In this document: positions 8,235 through 15,487 of the stretch, piece by piece
Numbering within the stretch: the first letter of the stretch is position 1
How the letters are laid out: each line of letters begins with the position of its first letter
NCBI GenBank assembly: GCA_913043145.1
Contig: CAJWLP010000001.1
Coordinates: 1 to 64,000 of the forward strand
Source: an uncultured Bacteroidota bacterium
GTDB lineage: Bacteria > Bacteroidota > Bacteroidia > NS11-12g > UBA9320
Reading direction: 5' to 3'
DNA length: 64,000 nucleotides
The notes under the pieces: model-generated
Told to the model about the DNA's origin: nothing
The model's input: only the letters and a program-made list of their open reading frames with translations
The model's database searches: none
Made by a program: the position numbers and the translations under genes

Positions 8235-9002
8235 TTATTCTAACCAGTGGTTAAAGGTATCACCTCTTAATCCCAGTCTTAATGTTTCTAGTGGAATAAT
8301 TTCATGTGGAGCTATGTTGCCAAGATTAACATTATGGCCGTAAAGCGTTAAAAACCAAACTTGCTGTGCTTTTTGTGGAGCTTCCCAAAGAATTGTATCC
8401 AAAGGGATATGTTGTAAGATTTCTTCAATCAGACCAGATCGTATTTCTCCTGAATTTCTAAATATTCCAACCGTGCCACTTTCACGGGCTTCTGCGATAA
8501 CTTTCCAAGCACCTGCAGCTATTTCAGCCTTCATCATGGCAATCCATTTATATGGAGGGATTATTTTTTCTGCATCTTTACTACCCACCTCACTTAAGAC
8601 CGTAAAATCTTTAGCGAGCGAGTTGATATATTCACATTTTTGATCCTCGCTAATTTCCATGCTTCCGTCAGATACTTCAGCGTGGGTAATTTTGAATTTA
8701 TCAAGTAGCTTTTTATATTCATCAAACTGATTTCGAATCACGTAGGCTTCAAATAATGTTCCACCAAAATAAACTGGAATTTTTGCTTCTTGATATATTT
8801 CCAATTTTCTGTTGAGTGACGGTGTTACTGTACTTGTTCCAAATCCAAGTTTGATGATGTCAGTTTTATCTGCTGCTACTTCTAAAAAATCTTCTGCTTG
8901 CCTGAAGCTGAGGCCTTTATCCATTACCATTGTAAGTCCGCTATTTCTAGGTTTAGCTGGACGCTCTGGAATATTTTTGAGATTGAAGTCTGGGTTAATC
9001 AT
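8235..9002 (-). CDS. comA: Phosphosulfolactate synthase (ComA family)
   Basis: The protein has 255 residues and looks full length for the family. ComA adds sulfite to phosphoenolpyruvate to give (2R)-phospho-3-sulfolactate. Family features visible are a TIM-barrel pattern with IIKLGFGTSTV, KIPVYFGGTLFEAY, HAEVSDGSMEI, EVGSKDAEK, VIAEARESGTVGIF, ILWEAPQKAQQVW and NLGNIAPHEIIPLETLRLGLRGDT. No comB, comC or coenzyme M genes are nearby, so a methanogen-type pathway is unlikely; supply of sulfolactate or cysteate for sulfonated compounds is an inference. It follows the TPR gene on the same strand by 4 nt. Confidence 0.85.
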   Translation of the reverse strand: MINPDFNLKNIPERPAKPRNSGLTMVMDKGLSFRQAEDFLEVAADKTDIIKLGFGTSTVTPSLNRKLEIYQEAKIPVYFGGTLFEAYVIRNQFDEYKKLLDKFKITHAEVSDGSMEISEDQKCEYINSLAKDFTVLSEVGSKDAEKIIPPYKWIAMMKAEIAAGAWKVIAEARESGTVGIFRNSGEIRSGLIEEILQHIPLDTILWEAPQKAQQVWFLTLYGHNVNLGNIAPHEIIPLETLRLGLRGDTFNHWLE

Positions 9003-9006
9003 AAGG

Positions 9007-10404
9007 TTAGCTGATGTATATATCGATTATGTTAGTTATATTTTGATTGTTTTCTAAAAACGGAGCGAATTCATAAAGTAAAATGTATTCACTTGGATTC
9101 AATTTTAAAGCTGCGTGCAAGAAATTATAACCTTTTTCAAATTCTCCAAGTGTGAAAGAATAAGAAGCGATTCGATAATATATTCTTGAATCTTCATCGT
9201 GATATTCAATATTATCAAGAAGAAGTTGTACGGCATCTTCTAAGTCACCTAATTCAAATTTAGCATGAGCGTAGTCCAATAATATTTCTATTGTTTCTTG
9301 GTCAATTTGGTGAGCCAAATTATAGTAGTGATAGCATTTTTCTTTGTTCTCTTGGATTAAGAATATTTCAGCAAGCTCAATATGATACATTACTTCATAT
9401 CGGTCAATATCAATAGCTTTTAGTAAATTTCTTTCGGCATCTTTCCACTGATTATTTCGTTTGAATATACATGCTATGCCAAAATAAGCATCCGATAAAT
9501 TTGGGTTTATCTTCAGAGACTTTTGATAGTGATATTTAGCGGCATTGTCATCTTTTAGGTTTTCGAAGCATTCAGCAATATTGCATAGTACTTCGGCATC
9601 TGTTTCATCATTATCTAGTGATAGTTTCAAAGATTCAATAGCTTTTGGGTAATCACTAAGTTCCATTAGACAATTTCCTTTTCCTAAATGTCCCATGGTA
9701 TTTTGGTCATCTATTGCAATACAATATTCATAAGCATCAATGGCTTCTGCATTTTGGTCTTGTCTTTGGTGTATTAGACCCGTAAAATACCATGCACTGT
9801 AGTTGTAGGGATCTTCGTCGATAACCTTTTGAAGATATGTTTTAGCAAGCGTGTATTGATTAATATCTATAAACAACTTAATAAGTTCTTGTATGCTTAA
9901 TTCGTCTTTGAGGAAGTCCATTGAAATAGCATTCAGATAGGACATCGCCTTTTTTTCTTTACCCAACACAAGGTTTATTCGAATGAGTCGAATAAGAATT
10001 TCTTCATCGTTGATATCAAAGCTATGTGCTAAAAGATACATTTCTAATGCACGTTTGTAATGTAAGCTAAGGGTGTAACAGTCGCCAAGAAGTTTTAATA
10101 TTTCGACATTTTGAGGTTCAATTTGTCGATATTTTTCGAGTAGTTTTACTGCTCCATTGATATTTCGTTGGGCAATGTATAGCTCGGATTTTTTTATTTG
10201 ATAGTAGCTTTCAAACGGGAAGAGTTGTTCTCCAAAAGCAATGGCACGTGTGGCGTTTTTTAGTTGGTCAAAGTCTAAGTAGTAGTCAATCAGGCGACTT
10301 AATTCATCGTTGTCATAGAAAAAATTCTCGCCACTTTTAAGCATTTGCTCAAAATTTTTGGCTTTTTCCTCCATGCCTTCTTCAAAATACTCGCTTTGAT
10401 TCAT
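9007..10404 (-). CDS. Cytoplasmic tetratricopeptide-repeat protein
   Basis: This 465-residue protein is built almost wholly of TPR units from about residue 50 on (for example YYQIKKSELYIAQRNINGAV, AWYFTGLIHQRQDQNAEAID, AEVLCNIAECFENLKDD, AYFGIACIFKRNNQWKDAER). There is no signal peptide. Related TPR proteins in Bacteroidota are of unknown role. The gene has its own -7 box at 10424-10431 and probably heads an operon with comA. Confidence 0.85.
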   Translation of the reverse strand: MNQSEYFEEGMEEKAKNFEQMLKSGENFFYDNDELSRLIDYYLDFDQLKNATRAIAFGEQLFPFESYYQIKKSELYIAQRNINGAVKLLEKYRQIEPQNVEILKLLGDCYTLSLHYKRALEMYLLAHSFDINDEEILIRLIRINLVLGKEKKAMSYLNAISMDFLKDELSIQELIKLFIDINQYTLAKTYLQKVIDEDPYNYSAWYFTGLIHQRQDQNAEAIDAYEYCIAIDDQNTMGHLGKGNCLMELSDYPKAIESLKLSLDNDETDAEVLCNIAECFENLKDDNAAKYHYQKSLKINPNLSDAYFGIACIFKRNNQWKDAERNLLKAIDIDRYEVMYHIELAEIFLIQENKEKCYHYYNLAHQIDQETIEILLDYAHAKFELGDLEDAVQLLLDNIEYHDEDSRIYYRIASYSFTLGEFEKGYNFLHAALKLNPSEYILLYEFAPFLENNQNITNIIDIYIS

Positions 10405-10423
10405 TTTAATTTTTGGCTCTTTC

Positions 10424-10431
10424 CAAAGGTA
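10424..10431 (-). promoter_or_regulatory. -7 element TACCTTTG upstream of the TPR gene
   Basis: On the minus strand TACCTTTG matches TAnnTTTG and ends 19 nt before the ATG at 10404. Confidence 0.5.
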
Positions 10432-10503
10432 GATAAAACTCCCTTAAATATCACGGGTCAAAGGTCGGTATAATGAATTGTTTTGCCAACATAATAATCA
10501 CAC

Positions 10504-10535
10504 AAAAAAACGGCTCGCATTGATTTGCAAGCCGT
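10504..10535 (-). terminator. Rho-independent terminator downstream of the small basic protein gene
   Basis: The stem is ACGGCT (10510-10515) with AGCCGT (10530-10535), extended by GCA/TGC across one mismatch. On the minus strand it is followed by seven T (10504-10510). Its orientation supports a transcribed minus-strand gene at 10580-10810. Confidence 0.75.
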
Positions 10536-10579
10536 CTAATGTTTAACAATAAATTATACGTTTTAGGTCTATTGGTCTT

Positions 10580-10810
10580 TTATTTTCTTCTAAAGATTCT
10601 TCTGCGTTTACGTCTTTTTCGTTTTCTAGGTTTTTGGTGTTCAATTTCTTGCATCATTTTGGCTTCAATAACCCTAGTCAGATCAGTGCTGATAGGAGTG
10701 ATAGTATTTTCTGTACTAAATGTGTGTAGAGAAGAATGTACACTACTGATTTCATTTGCACTCGCTGCTTCTATAAACACAGAGCACCCAACCAGTGTAG
10801 CCGTAAGCAC
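10580..10810 (-). CDS. Small secreted protein with highly basic C-terminus, start uncertain
   Basis: The frame encodes at least 76 residues from a GTG at 10810. It ends in a strikingly basic tail (QKPRKRKRRKRRRIFRRK). The frame stays open upstream to 10927 without ATG, GTG or TTG, and reads NLLKKITNPKKAFSYG before VLTATLVGCSVFIEAASA, which together look like a complete signal peptide. A non-standard start such as the ATT at 10868-10870, or a lost ATG, is therefore likely. A terminator on this strand follows at 10504-10535. The opposite-strand ORF at 10539-10817 is less likely. No family is recognised. Confidence 0.55.
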   Translation of the reverse strand: MLTATLVGCSVFIEAASANEISSVHSSLHTFSTENTITPISTDLTRVIEAKMMQEIEHQKPRKRKRRKRRRIFRRK

Positions 10811-10927
10811 ACCATAGCTGAATGCCTTTTTGGGGTTGGTTATTTTTTTTAATAAGTTTTTGATATTAATAGTAATGCAAAAGCTATTCCACGTGTAAAA
10901 TTTTCCAATGATAAATAGCGGCTTATA

Positions 10928-11617
10928 TTATTTTAATTTTCCTTCATCTGCAAAGGAAAAATACCCGGTATTGGAAACGATGATATGGTCCAAAATTTGA
11001 ATGTCTAGGGTCTTGCTTGCTTGTATTAATTTGTGTGTGAGTTTGATATCGGCTTTACTTGGATTGAGATTACCACTGGGATGGTTATGACACAATACAA
11101 GGCTGGATGTGTTGTGCTCCAAAGCAGCTTTAAAAACTCGTTTAGGGTCGACTACAGTATGTGATATTCCTCCATCACTTACTTGGTATGGTTTGATTAT
11201 TGAATGATTTTTACTTAACAGGAGTACCCAAAACTTTTCATAGTTTTTATCTTGAAGCAGAGGTTGAAAAAAATGATAGGCATCCCTACTGCTTTTGATG
11301 ATGTTGGATGATTGTGTAGCCTTCTTTCTTCTTCCGCCCAATTCTATTGCAGCAATGAGGCTGATGGCTTTGGCTGGACCAACACCATTTATTTTACAGA
11401 AGTCTGCAATACTCATTTTAGATAAATTATTCAAGTCGTTATCCGCCAGTTGAAGAATTTCTCGAGCAAGGTCAAGTGCCGATTTATTTTTGGTTCCGTT
11501 GGATATTAAAATGGCTATTAATTCAGTATTGCTGAGTGATGTTCGACCTTGTTGGGCGAGTTTTTCACGTGGTTTGTCATCGTTTGCCCAATTTTTTATA
11601 GAGATATAGTCCGTCAT
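10928..11617 (-). CDS. radC: RadC family JAB/MPN-domain protein
   Basis: The 229-residue product starts at the ATG at 11617 (MTDYISIKNW); a TTG at 11629 would add four residues. The N-terminal helix-hairpin-helix region (KMSIADFCKINGVGPAKAIS) is followed by the MPN metalloprotease-like domain, with HNHPSGNLNPSKADIKLT giving the JAMM His-x-His and downstream Asp. RadC is named as a DNA repair protein, although its biochemical role is unsettled. It lies downstream of rpsT, separated by a strong terminator. Confidence 0.9.
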   Translation of the reverse strand: MTDYISIKNWANDDKPREKLAQQGRTSLSNTELIAILISNGTKNKSALDLAREILQLADNDLNNLSKMSIADFCKINGVGPAKAISLIAAIELGGRRKKATQSSNIIKSSRDAYHFFQPLLQDKNYEKFWVLLLSKNHSIIKPYQVSDGGISHTVVDPKRVFKAALEHNTSSLVLCHNHPSGNLNPSKADIKLTHKLIQASKTLDIQILDHIIVSNTGYFSFADEGKLK

Positions 11618-11630
11618 GTTTTTAGTCAAT

Positions 11631-11658
11631 AAAAAAGCCTTCTGATATCAGAAGGCTT
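11631..11658 (-). terminator. Terminator after rpsT (24-nt perfect palindrome)
   Basis: Positions 11635-11658 are a perfect palindrome (arms AAGCCTTCTGAT and its complement). On the minus strand six T follow (11631-11636). This should end rpsT transcription before radC. Confidence 0.85.
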
Positions 11659-11684
11659 CAAAAATATGGTTTTCTAAGAGAATA

Positions 11685-11939
11685 TTATCCCAAAGATTTC
11701 ACGTGTTTAGCTAACTTGCTTTTCAGGTTAGCAGCCTTGTTTTTGTGAATGATGTTCTTTTTAACGAGTTTGTCTAACTTAGAGAAAGTTTCTCGCATGA
11801 TTTTATCAGCTTCCGTTCTATCTTCAGAAAGACGAACTTTTTTAATCCAAGTTCTTGCTGTCTTGTGCTGGTACTTATTCCTTGCAGTTTTAACTTCGTT
11901 GCTTCGGATTCTTTTTAATGTGCTTTTATGATTTGCCAT
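11685..11939 (-). CDS. rpsT: 30S ribosomal protein S20
   Basis: The protein has 84 residues starting at MANHKSTLKRIRSNE, the usual S20 N-terminus; an in-frame upstream extension to 11963 is rejected because it runs through the promoter region. It is a helical, Lys/Arg-rich protein (KTARNKYQHKTARTWIKKVR, NKAANLKSKLAKHVKSLG) that binds 16S rRNA early in 30S assembly. It is monocistronic, with a -7 box at 11961-11968 and a strong terminator. Confidence 0.95.
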   Translation of the reverse strand: MANHKSTLKRIRSNEVKTARNKYQHKTARTWIKKVRLSEDRTEADKIMRETFSKLDKLVKKNIIHKNKAANLKSKLAKHVKSLG

Positions 11940-11960
11940 TTTATTCTTAAAAAAGGTTTG

Positions 11961-11968
11961 CAAAAGTA
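11961..11968 (-). promoter_or_regulatory. -7 element TACTTTTG of rpsT
   Basis: On the minus strand TACTTTTG is followed by CAAACC. It is the same octamer as that in front of rpsO (61508-61515) and ends 21 nt before the ATG. Confidence 0.65.
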
Positions 11969-12023
11969 ATATTAATATTGATTTTATGCACTTCTTAGAT
12001 GCATTTTTTAGAAGAATAGAAAA

Positions 12024-12620
12024 TCAGCCTAATTCGTCGAGCGTGCAGTCCCATTCATAGTCTTTCGTTTTGGGGATGATGTCTAGCGTTTTTTCGCTTA
12101 GAACAACTGTGCAATTACTTGGTATCGTACCTTTTATAAAACAACCTGCTCCAATGGTCACGTTATCACCAATGGACGCACCAGCTACGATACTGACATT
12201 GGCACCTATCCATACATTGTTTCCAATTTTAATTCCTTTAGTATGGCTTTTTTTTCGATGATCGTACTTGTAGTGATTGGTGGTCGTCAAAATTGAGTTT
12301 TGTCCAATGTTCACATTATTACCAAGGGTTAACCCTCCACCAGCATTGATGTATATCCCAGGGTTATCACCCGGATCAGAACAAATTCCTTTTTGTATGG
12401 ATTCCCAACCTACGACCTTACTTCTGAAGTCAACAGGCCATGGAATCCCTCCGTTGATTCTGAAAATTTTTTGTGTAATAAAGTATTGGCTCAATACGTG
12501 ATAGTTTTTCATATAGCCATGTCGCGGTCGCTTGTATTGTGGCCACAACCATTTAACAAAAATTCGAAGGATGTTATCATCCAATTGGTTAATGATATAT
12601 TTTACTACTTTTTTCACCAT
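12024..12620 (-). CDS. Hexapeptide-repeat acyltransferase (LbH family)
   Basis: This 198-residue left-handed beta-helix protein has hexapeptide repeats from about residue 75 to 170 (NNVNIGQNSILTT, IGNNVWIGANVSIVAGASIG, VTIGAGCFIKG). The likely catalytic His lies in TTNHYKYD. Such enzymes transfer acetyl groups from acetyl-CoA to sugars of O-antigen or capsule. It starts only 2 nt after the flippase gene on the same strand, so a role in modifying the exported polysaccharide is a fair inference. Confidence 0.85.
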   Translation of the reverse strand: MVKKVVKYIINQLDDNILRIFVKWLWPQYKRPRHGYMKNYHVLSQYFITQKIFRINGGIPWPVDFRSKVVGWESIQKGICSDPGDNPGIYINAGGGLTLGNNVNIGQNSILTTTNHYKYDHRKKSHTKGIKIGNNVWIGANVSIVAGASIGDNVTIGAGCFIKGTIPSNCTVVLSEKTLDIIPKTKDYEWDCTLDELG

Positions 12621-12622
12621 TT

Positions 12623-13945
12623 TTAGAGCATTAAACCCTTAAGATTAAAGCCTAAGTAGGCCAAAACTCCGGTTATTAGTATTGCAAATATGGTTTTTGC
12701 AATCAAGTTTTTCCCAAATAGGACAAAGAAATAATTAAGTATGGCTAGTCTTAGAAAGATACCGATAGCAGAAAAGCAGATGAGAGCTGATCGAGTATTT
12801 CCACCTTTGGTATACCCGAGATACAATGCTCCATAGGTGCAAACAAGAAAAATAAGGTTATATCCAAGTTGAAATTTTAACTTTTGATAAGTTTCAAAAG
12901 CACTACTAAAAGAACTTGTTAAAAACATTGTGAAATAAAAGAGTATCATGATTTGAATGAATATGCCTGTCTCCTTCCATTGACTTCCAAGAATAAGAGG
13001 AGCAATTTGATCTCCCCAAACTAGCATGATAATAACAGGTAAAATGCCAATGAAAAATAAAGTATTCACAAGTTGGTGGGCCATTTTACTCGTATTTTCT
13101 TTTTGACTTCGAATACGAGCAATTCGTTCAAAGAATACCTGTCCGACGGCTAATGATAACATGCTCATAGGTAGATAAGTCAGTTTGTATGCGTTTCCAA
13201 AGTATCCTGTGGCTTGCTGTCCGTCAAATGTAGAGATTACAAAGACAGGCATACTGGTTGCTATAATATTGAGAATAGCTGCTGGAGAACTAAATAGAGC
13301 AAATGATCGGTATGATTTTGATACAGCCAATAAATTTTGTTTTGTAGTTTGAAATAACTGAATTGGCAAATTATAAAGCATATGTGATAGTGCTACTATT
13401 TGAGCTATCACTTGACCGAAAAACAATCCATTACCAGCAACCAATGTAAAAGGGTGCAGTAATTTGTATCCCGTACCTGATGAAGAAAACAAAATCCGGT
13501 TGGAAGAAATTTTCTTAAATTTTTTAACTCTGTTTTGCCATAGTATGATTGATTCAGTGCTGCTTGTAATCCAGATAATGAGGGGCAACCCAAATAGAAT
13601 ATTTGAGTTGTTAAGTTTGAAGAAAACGCCAATTTTATTTTTAAATAATAGGATAATAATGAATATTATGAAACTCATTGCAAAATTTAAAAATAGGCTC
13701 AATCGCAAAAGGTCTTTTGCTTGGGTGGGGTTTTCTTCTACGACAATGGCCATTTCATAGCGTAGTCCAGCAATTGCAATAAAGACTCCTGCTAGTTTCA
13801 TGATGGTTTCTACCTCTCCAAAATCTTCAGGTGAATATATTCTGCCAAGAAAGTAGAGTGCCCCAAATCCAATGATTTGAGCTAGAAGAGAACCACTAAA
13901 TAGTAGGCTCGCATTTTTAAAGAAATCTCTTTTTAACAATTTCAA
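12623..13945 (-). CDS. Polysaccharide (O-antigen/teichoic acid type) flippase
   Basis: The protein has 440 residues with about 12 membrane helices and the MATE-like Wzx/RfbX pattern (NASLLFSGSLLAQIIGFGALYFLGRIYSPEDFGEVE at the N-terminus, then LYNLPIQLFQ and YLPMSMLSLAVGQVFFERIA). It moves lipid-linked repeat units across the inner membrane. The start is a TTG, MKLLKRDFFKN. It forms a two-gene operon with the acyltransferase. The region upstream (13946-14113) separates it from the divergent TM2 genes. Confidence 0.88.
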   Translation of the reverse strand: MKLLKRDFFKNASLLFSGSLLAQIIGFGALYFLGRIYSPEDFGEVETIMKLAGVFIAIAGLRYEMAIVVEENPTQAKDLLRLSLFLNFAMSFIIFIIILLFKNKIGVFFKLNNSNILFGLPLIIWITSSTESIILWQNRVKKFKKISSNRILFSSSGTGYKLLHPFTLVAGNGLFFGQVIAQIVALSHMLYNLPIQLFQTTKQNLLAVSKSYRSFALFSSPAAILNIIATSMPVFVISTFDGQQATGYFGNAYKLTYLPMSMLSLAVGQVFFERIARIRSQKENTSKMAHQLVNTLFFIGILPVIIMLVWGDQIAPLILGSQWKETGIFIQIMILFYFTMFLTSSFSSAFETYQKLKFQLGYNLIFLVCTYGALYLGYTKGGNTRSALICFSAIGIFLRLAILNYFFVLFGKNLIAKTIFAILITGVLAYLGFNLKGLML

Positions 13946-14113
13946 TACAACAAATAAAACCCATCTGATTAGATTTTATTCATTTTGGTTTTTAGTCAGA
14001 GATAAATAAAGTTGAATAAACCTTCATTGTAAAACATGGAGCAAGTTAATGTGAATTAAAAGTATTTATCTATTATTATATTGTTGATTTAATTAAAAAC
14101 TCTGTGATGACAT

Positions 14114-14421
14114 ATGAAAACAATCAAGAAAATTAAAAAAAATAAACCTAAAAAAAATACACTACGGCAGTAATTCTATCGGGTGTTTTTGGCATAGTTG
14201 GAATTCATCACTTCTATTTGGGGCGTTGGGGGATGGGTTTAATGGATTTTGGACTATTCATAGGAACAGTTGTGTTATACTTTTCTGACCAATTTTTAAT
14301 TGCTGGGGGATTATTATTTATTGATTTAATCCATACTGTAATTGTTACCTATTTATTACTTGTTGGACAGTACAGGGATGGTCAAGGCAGACTAATTACT
14401 TATCCTGGGCAAATTATTTAA
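14114..14421 (+). pseudogene. TM2-domain membrane protein, frameshifted in an A8 run
   Basis: The ATG at 14114 opens MKTIKKIKKNKPKKN and hits a stop after 19 codons. The TM2 domain (VFGIVGIHHFYLGRWGMGLM, then two helices, ending TYPGQII) lies in the -1 frame and is open back to a stop at 14149-14151. One added A in the eight-A run 14150-14157, or a -1 slip there, would join them as KPKKKYTTAVILSG, an ideal N-terminus for this family. It may be a sequencing error, a phase-variable tract or a slippage site. If intact, it would be a two-span membrane protein of unknown role. Confidence 0.7.
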
Positions 14422-14452
14422 ACTATTTAAAATACAATCAAAACAAATAAAA

Positions 14453-14680
14453 ATGGAAAATCAAACAGAACAAAAAAGCGAAAAAGGGTTTGTACCCATG
14501 ATTTTATTATGCTTCTTTCTTGGAGGACTTGGTGTGCACAGATTTTATGTGGGCAAAGTAGGCTCAGGCATATTAATGCTGTTGACATTAGGTGGTTTTG
14601 GAATATGGACCATAATAGACTTTATTATTATCGTGACTGGAAATTTCAAAGATAATGACGGGTTGAAAATTAAGAATTAA
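14453..14680 (+). CDS. TM2-domain membrane protein
   Basis: The 75-residue product has a charged N-terminus (ENQTEQKSEKG), then helix one (VPMILLCFFLGGLGVHRFYVG), a glycine turn and helix two (ILMLLTLGGFGIWTIIDFIII), followed by the typical ending TGNFKDNDGLKIKN. The conserved GxxGxHRFYxGK and the Asp of the second helix are present. TM2 proteins are small membrane proteins of unsettled function. It is a tandem paralogue of the frameshifted copy at 14114. Confidence 0.88.
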   Translation: MENQTEQKSEKGFVPMILLCFFLGGLGVHRFYVGKVGSGILMLLTLGGFGIWTIIDFIIIVTGNFKDNDGLKIKN

Positions 14681-14734
14681 GGGCTTTAAAATACGCCACT
14701 ACTCCTTGGAATTTCGTTAACAGAAAAGTCTAAA

Positions 14735-15301
14735 ATGAAATTAAGAGAACAAAATCCTGCTTTAATTTTGGTAGATATCCAAAAAGGGTTTTCTGATGAA
14801 GATTATTGGGGTGGAAATAGAAACAATAAGGATGCGGAAATCGTTTGCGGAACAATATTGAGAAAATGGCGAGAATTAAATTTGCCAGTTTTTCACATTA
14901 GACACAGTTCTACTAACCCAAACTCAAGACTATACAAACAAAATCCAGGGTTTGATTTTAACGACAATGTTTTACCCAATGAAAATGAGCCTGTAATTAC
15001 AAAAAATGTGAACATTGCTTTTATTGGAACTGATCTTAAAGATCAATTGGACAGTTTAGGCATCAAGGTTCTTGTCTTCGTTGGTCTTACCACCAATAAT
15101 TGTATATCATCTACAGTTCGTATGTCTGGAAATTTTGGATATGAGAATTATTTGATCTCGGATGCAACGGCAACTTTTGATAGAATCGGAGTTAATCATT
15201 TAAAATATGATTCTGAAACGATACACTTAAAATCACTTGCTAATTTAAAAGAGGAGTTTGCTACCATTTGGGATTCAAAAAAACTTATGGAGAAAATATA
15301 A
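14735..15301 (+). CDS. Isochorismatase-family cysteine hydrolase
   Basis: This 188-residue protein has an alpha/beta hydrolase fold of the isochorismatase type. The catalytic triad candidates are Asp14 (LVDIQKGFSD), a Lys in VITKNVNIAF and Cys123 (LTTNNCISST). Relatives hydrolyse amides such as nicotinamide or N-carbamoyl compounds, and the substrate cannot be told here. The gene stands alone, and an AT-only inverted repeat spans its end (about 15296-15330). Confidence 0.85.
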   Translation: MKLREQNPALILVDIQKGFSDEDYWGGNRNNKDAEIVCGTILRKWRELNLPVFHIRHSSTNPNSRLYKQNPGFDFNDNVLPNENEPVITKNVNIAFIGTDLKDQLDSLGIKVLVFVGLTTNNCISSTVRMSGNFGYENYLISDATATFDRIGVNHLKYDSETIHLKSLANLKEEFATIWDSKKLMEKI

Positions 15302-15448
15302 AAATATATATAATTAAATTTTTATATCGTTAAAGCTTAATCATTGTAATTCTCCATTAATTATCTAATCCTTTGGAATTCCCTATATGAATGGTATTGG
15401 TATTCTTCTGAGTGTCCAAGTCTTCAAATTAGAAATAAGTTGTTTGGT

Positions 15449-15456
15449 TACATTTG
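15449..15456 (+). promoter_or_regulatory. -7 element TACATTTG upstream of the GT39-like gene
   Basis: An exact TAnnTTTG match ends 31 nt before the ATG at 15488. It lies inside the in-frame upstream extension and so argues for the later start. Confidence 0.5.
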
Positions 15457-15487
15457 CGTCAACAATAAATTAGCTAAAACCCCAAAA

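Noticed and set aside
10539-10817. Plus-strand hydrophobic ORF of 92 codons
   Set aside because: It is antisense to the frame with a signal peptide and basic tail, and the nearby terminator points along the minus strand. The Leu/Arg-rich start is just the complement of the Arg/Lys codons.
12070-12626. Several plus-strand ORFs opposite the hexapeptide acyltransferase
   Set aside because: They are reverse frames of the Gly/Asn/Ile-rich hexapeptide repeats and carry no independent signal.
15296-15330. A/T-only inverted repeat at the end of the isochorismatase gene
   Set aside because: Ten pairs of A and T only in an AT-rich background; too weak to call a terminator.
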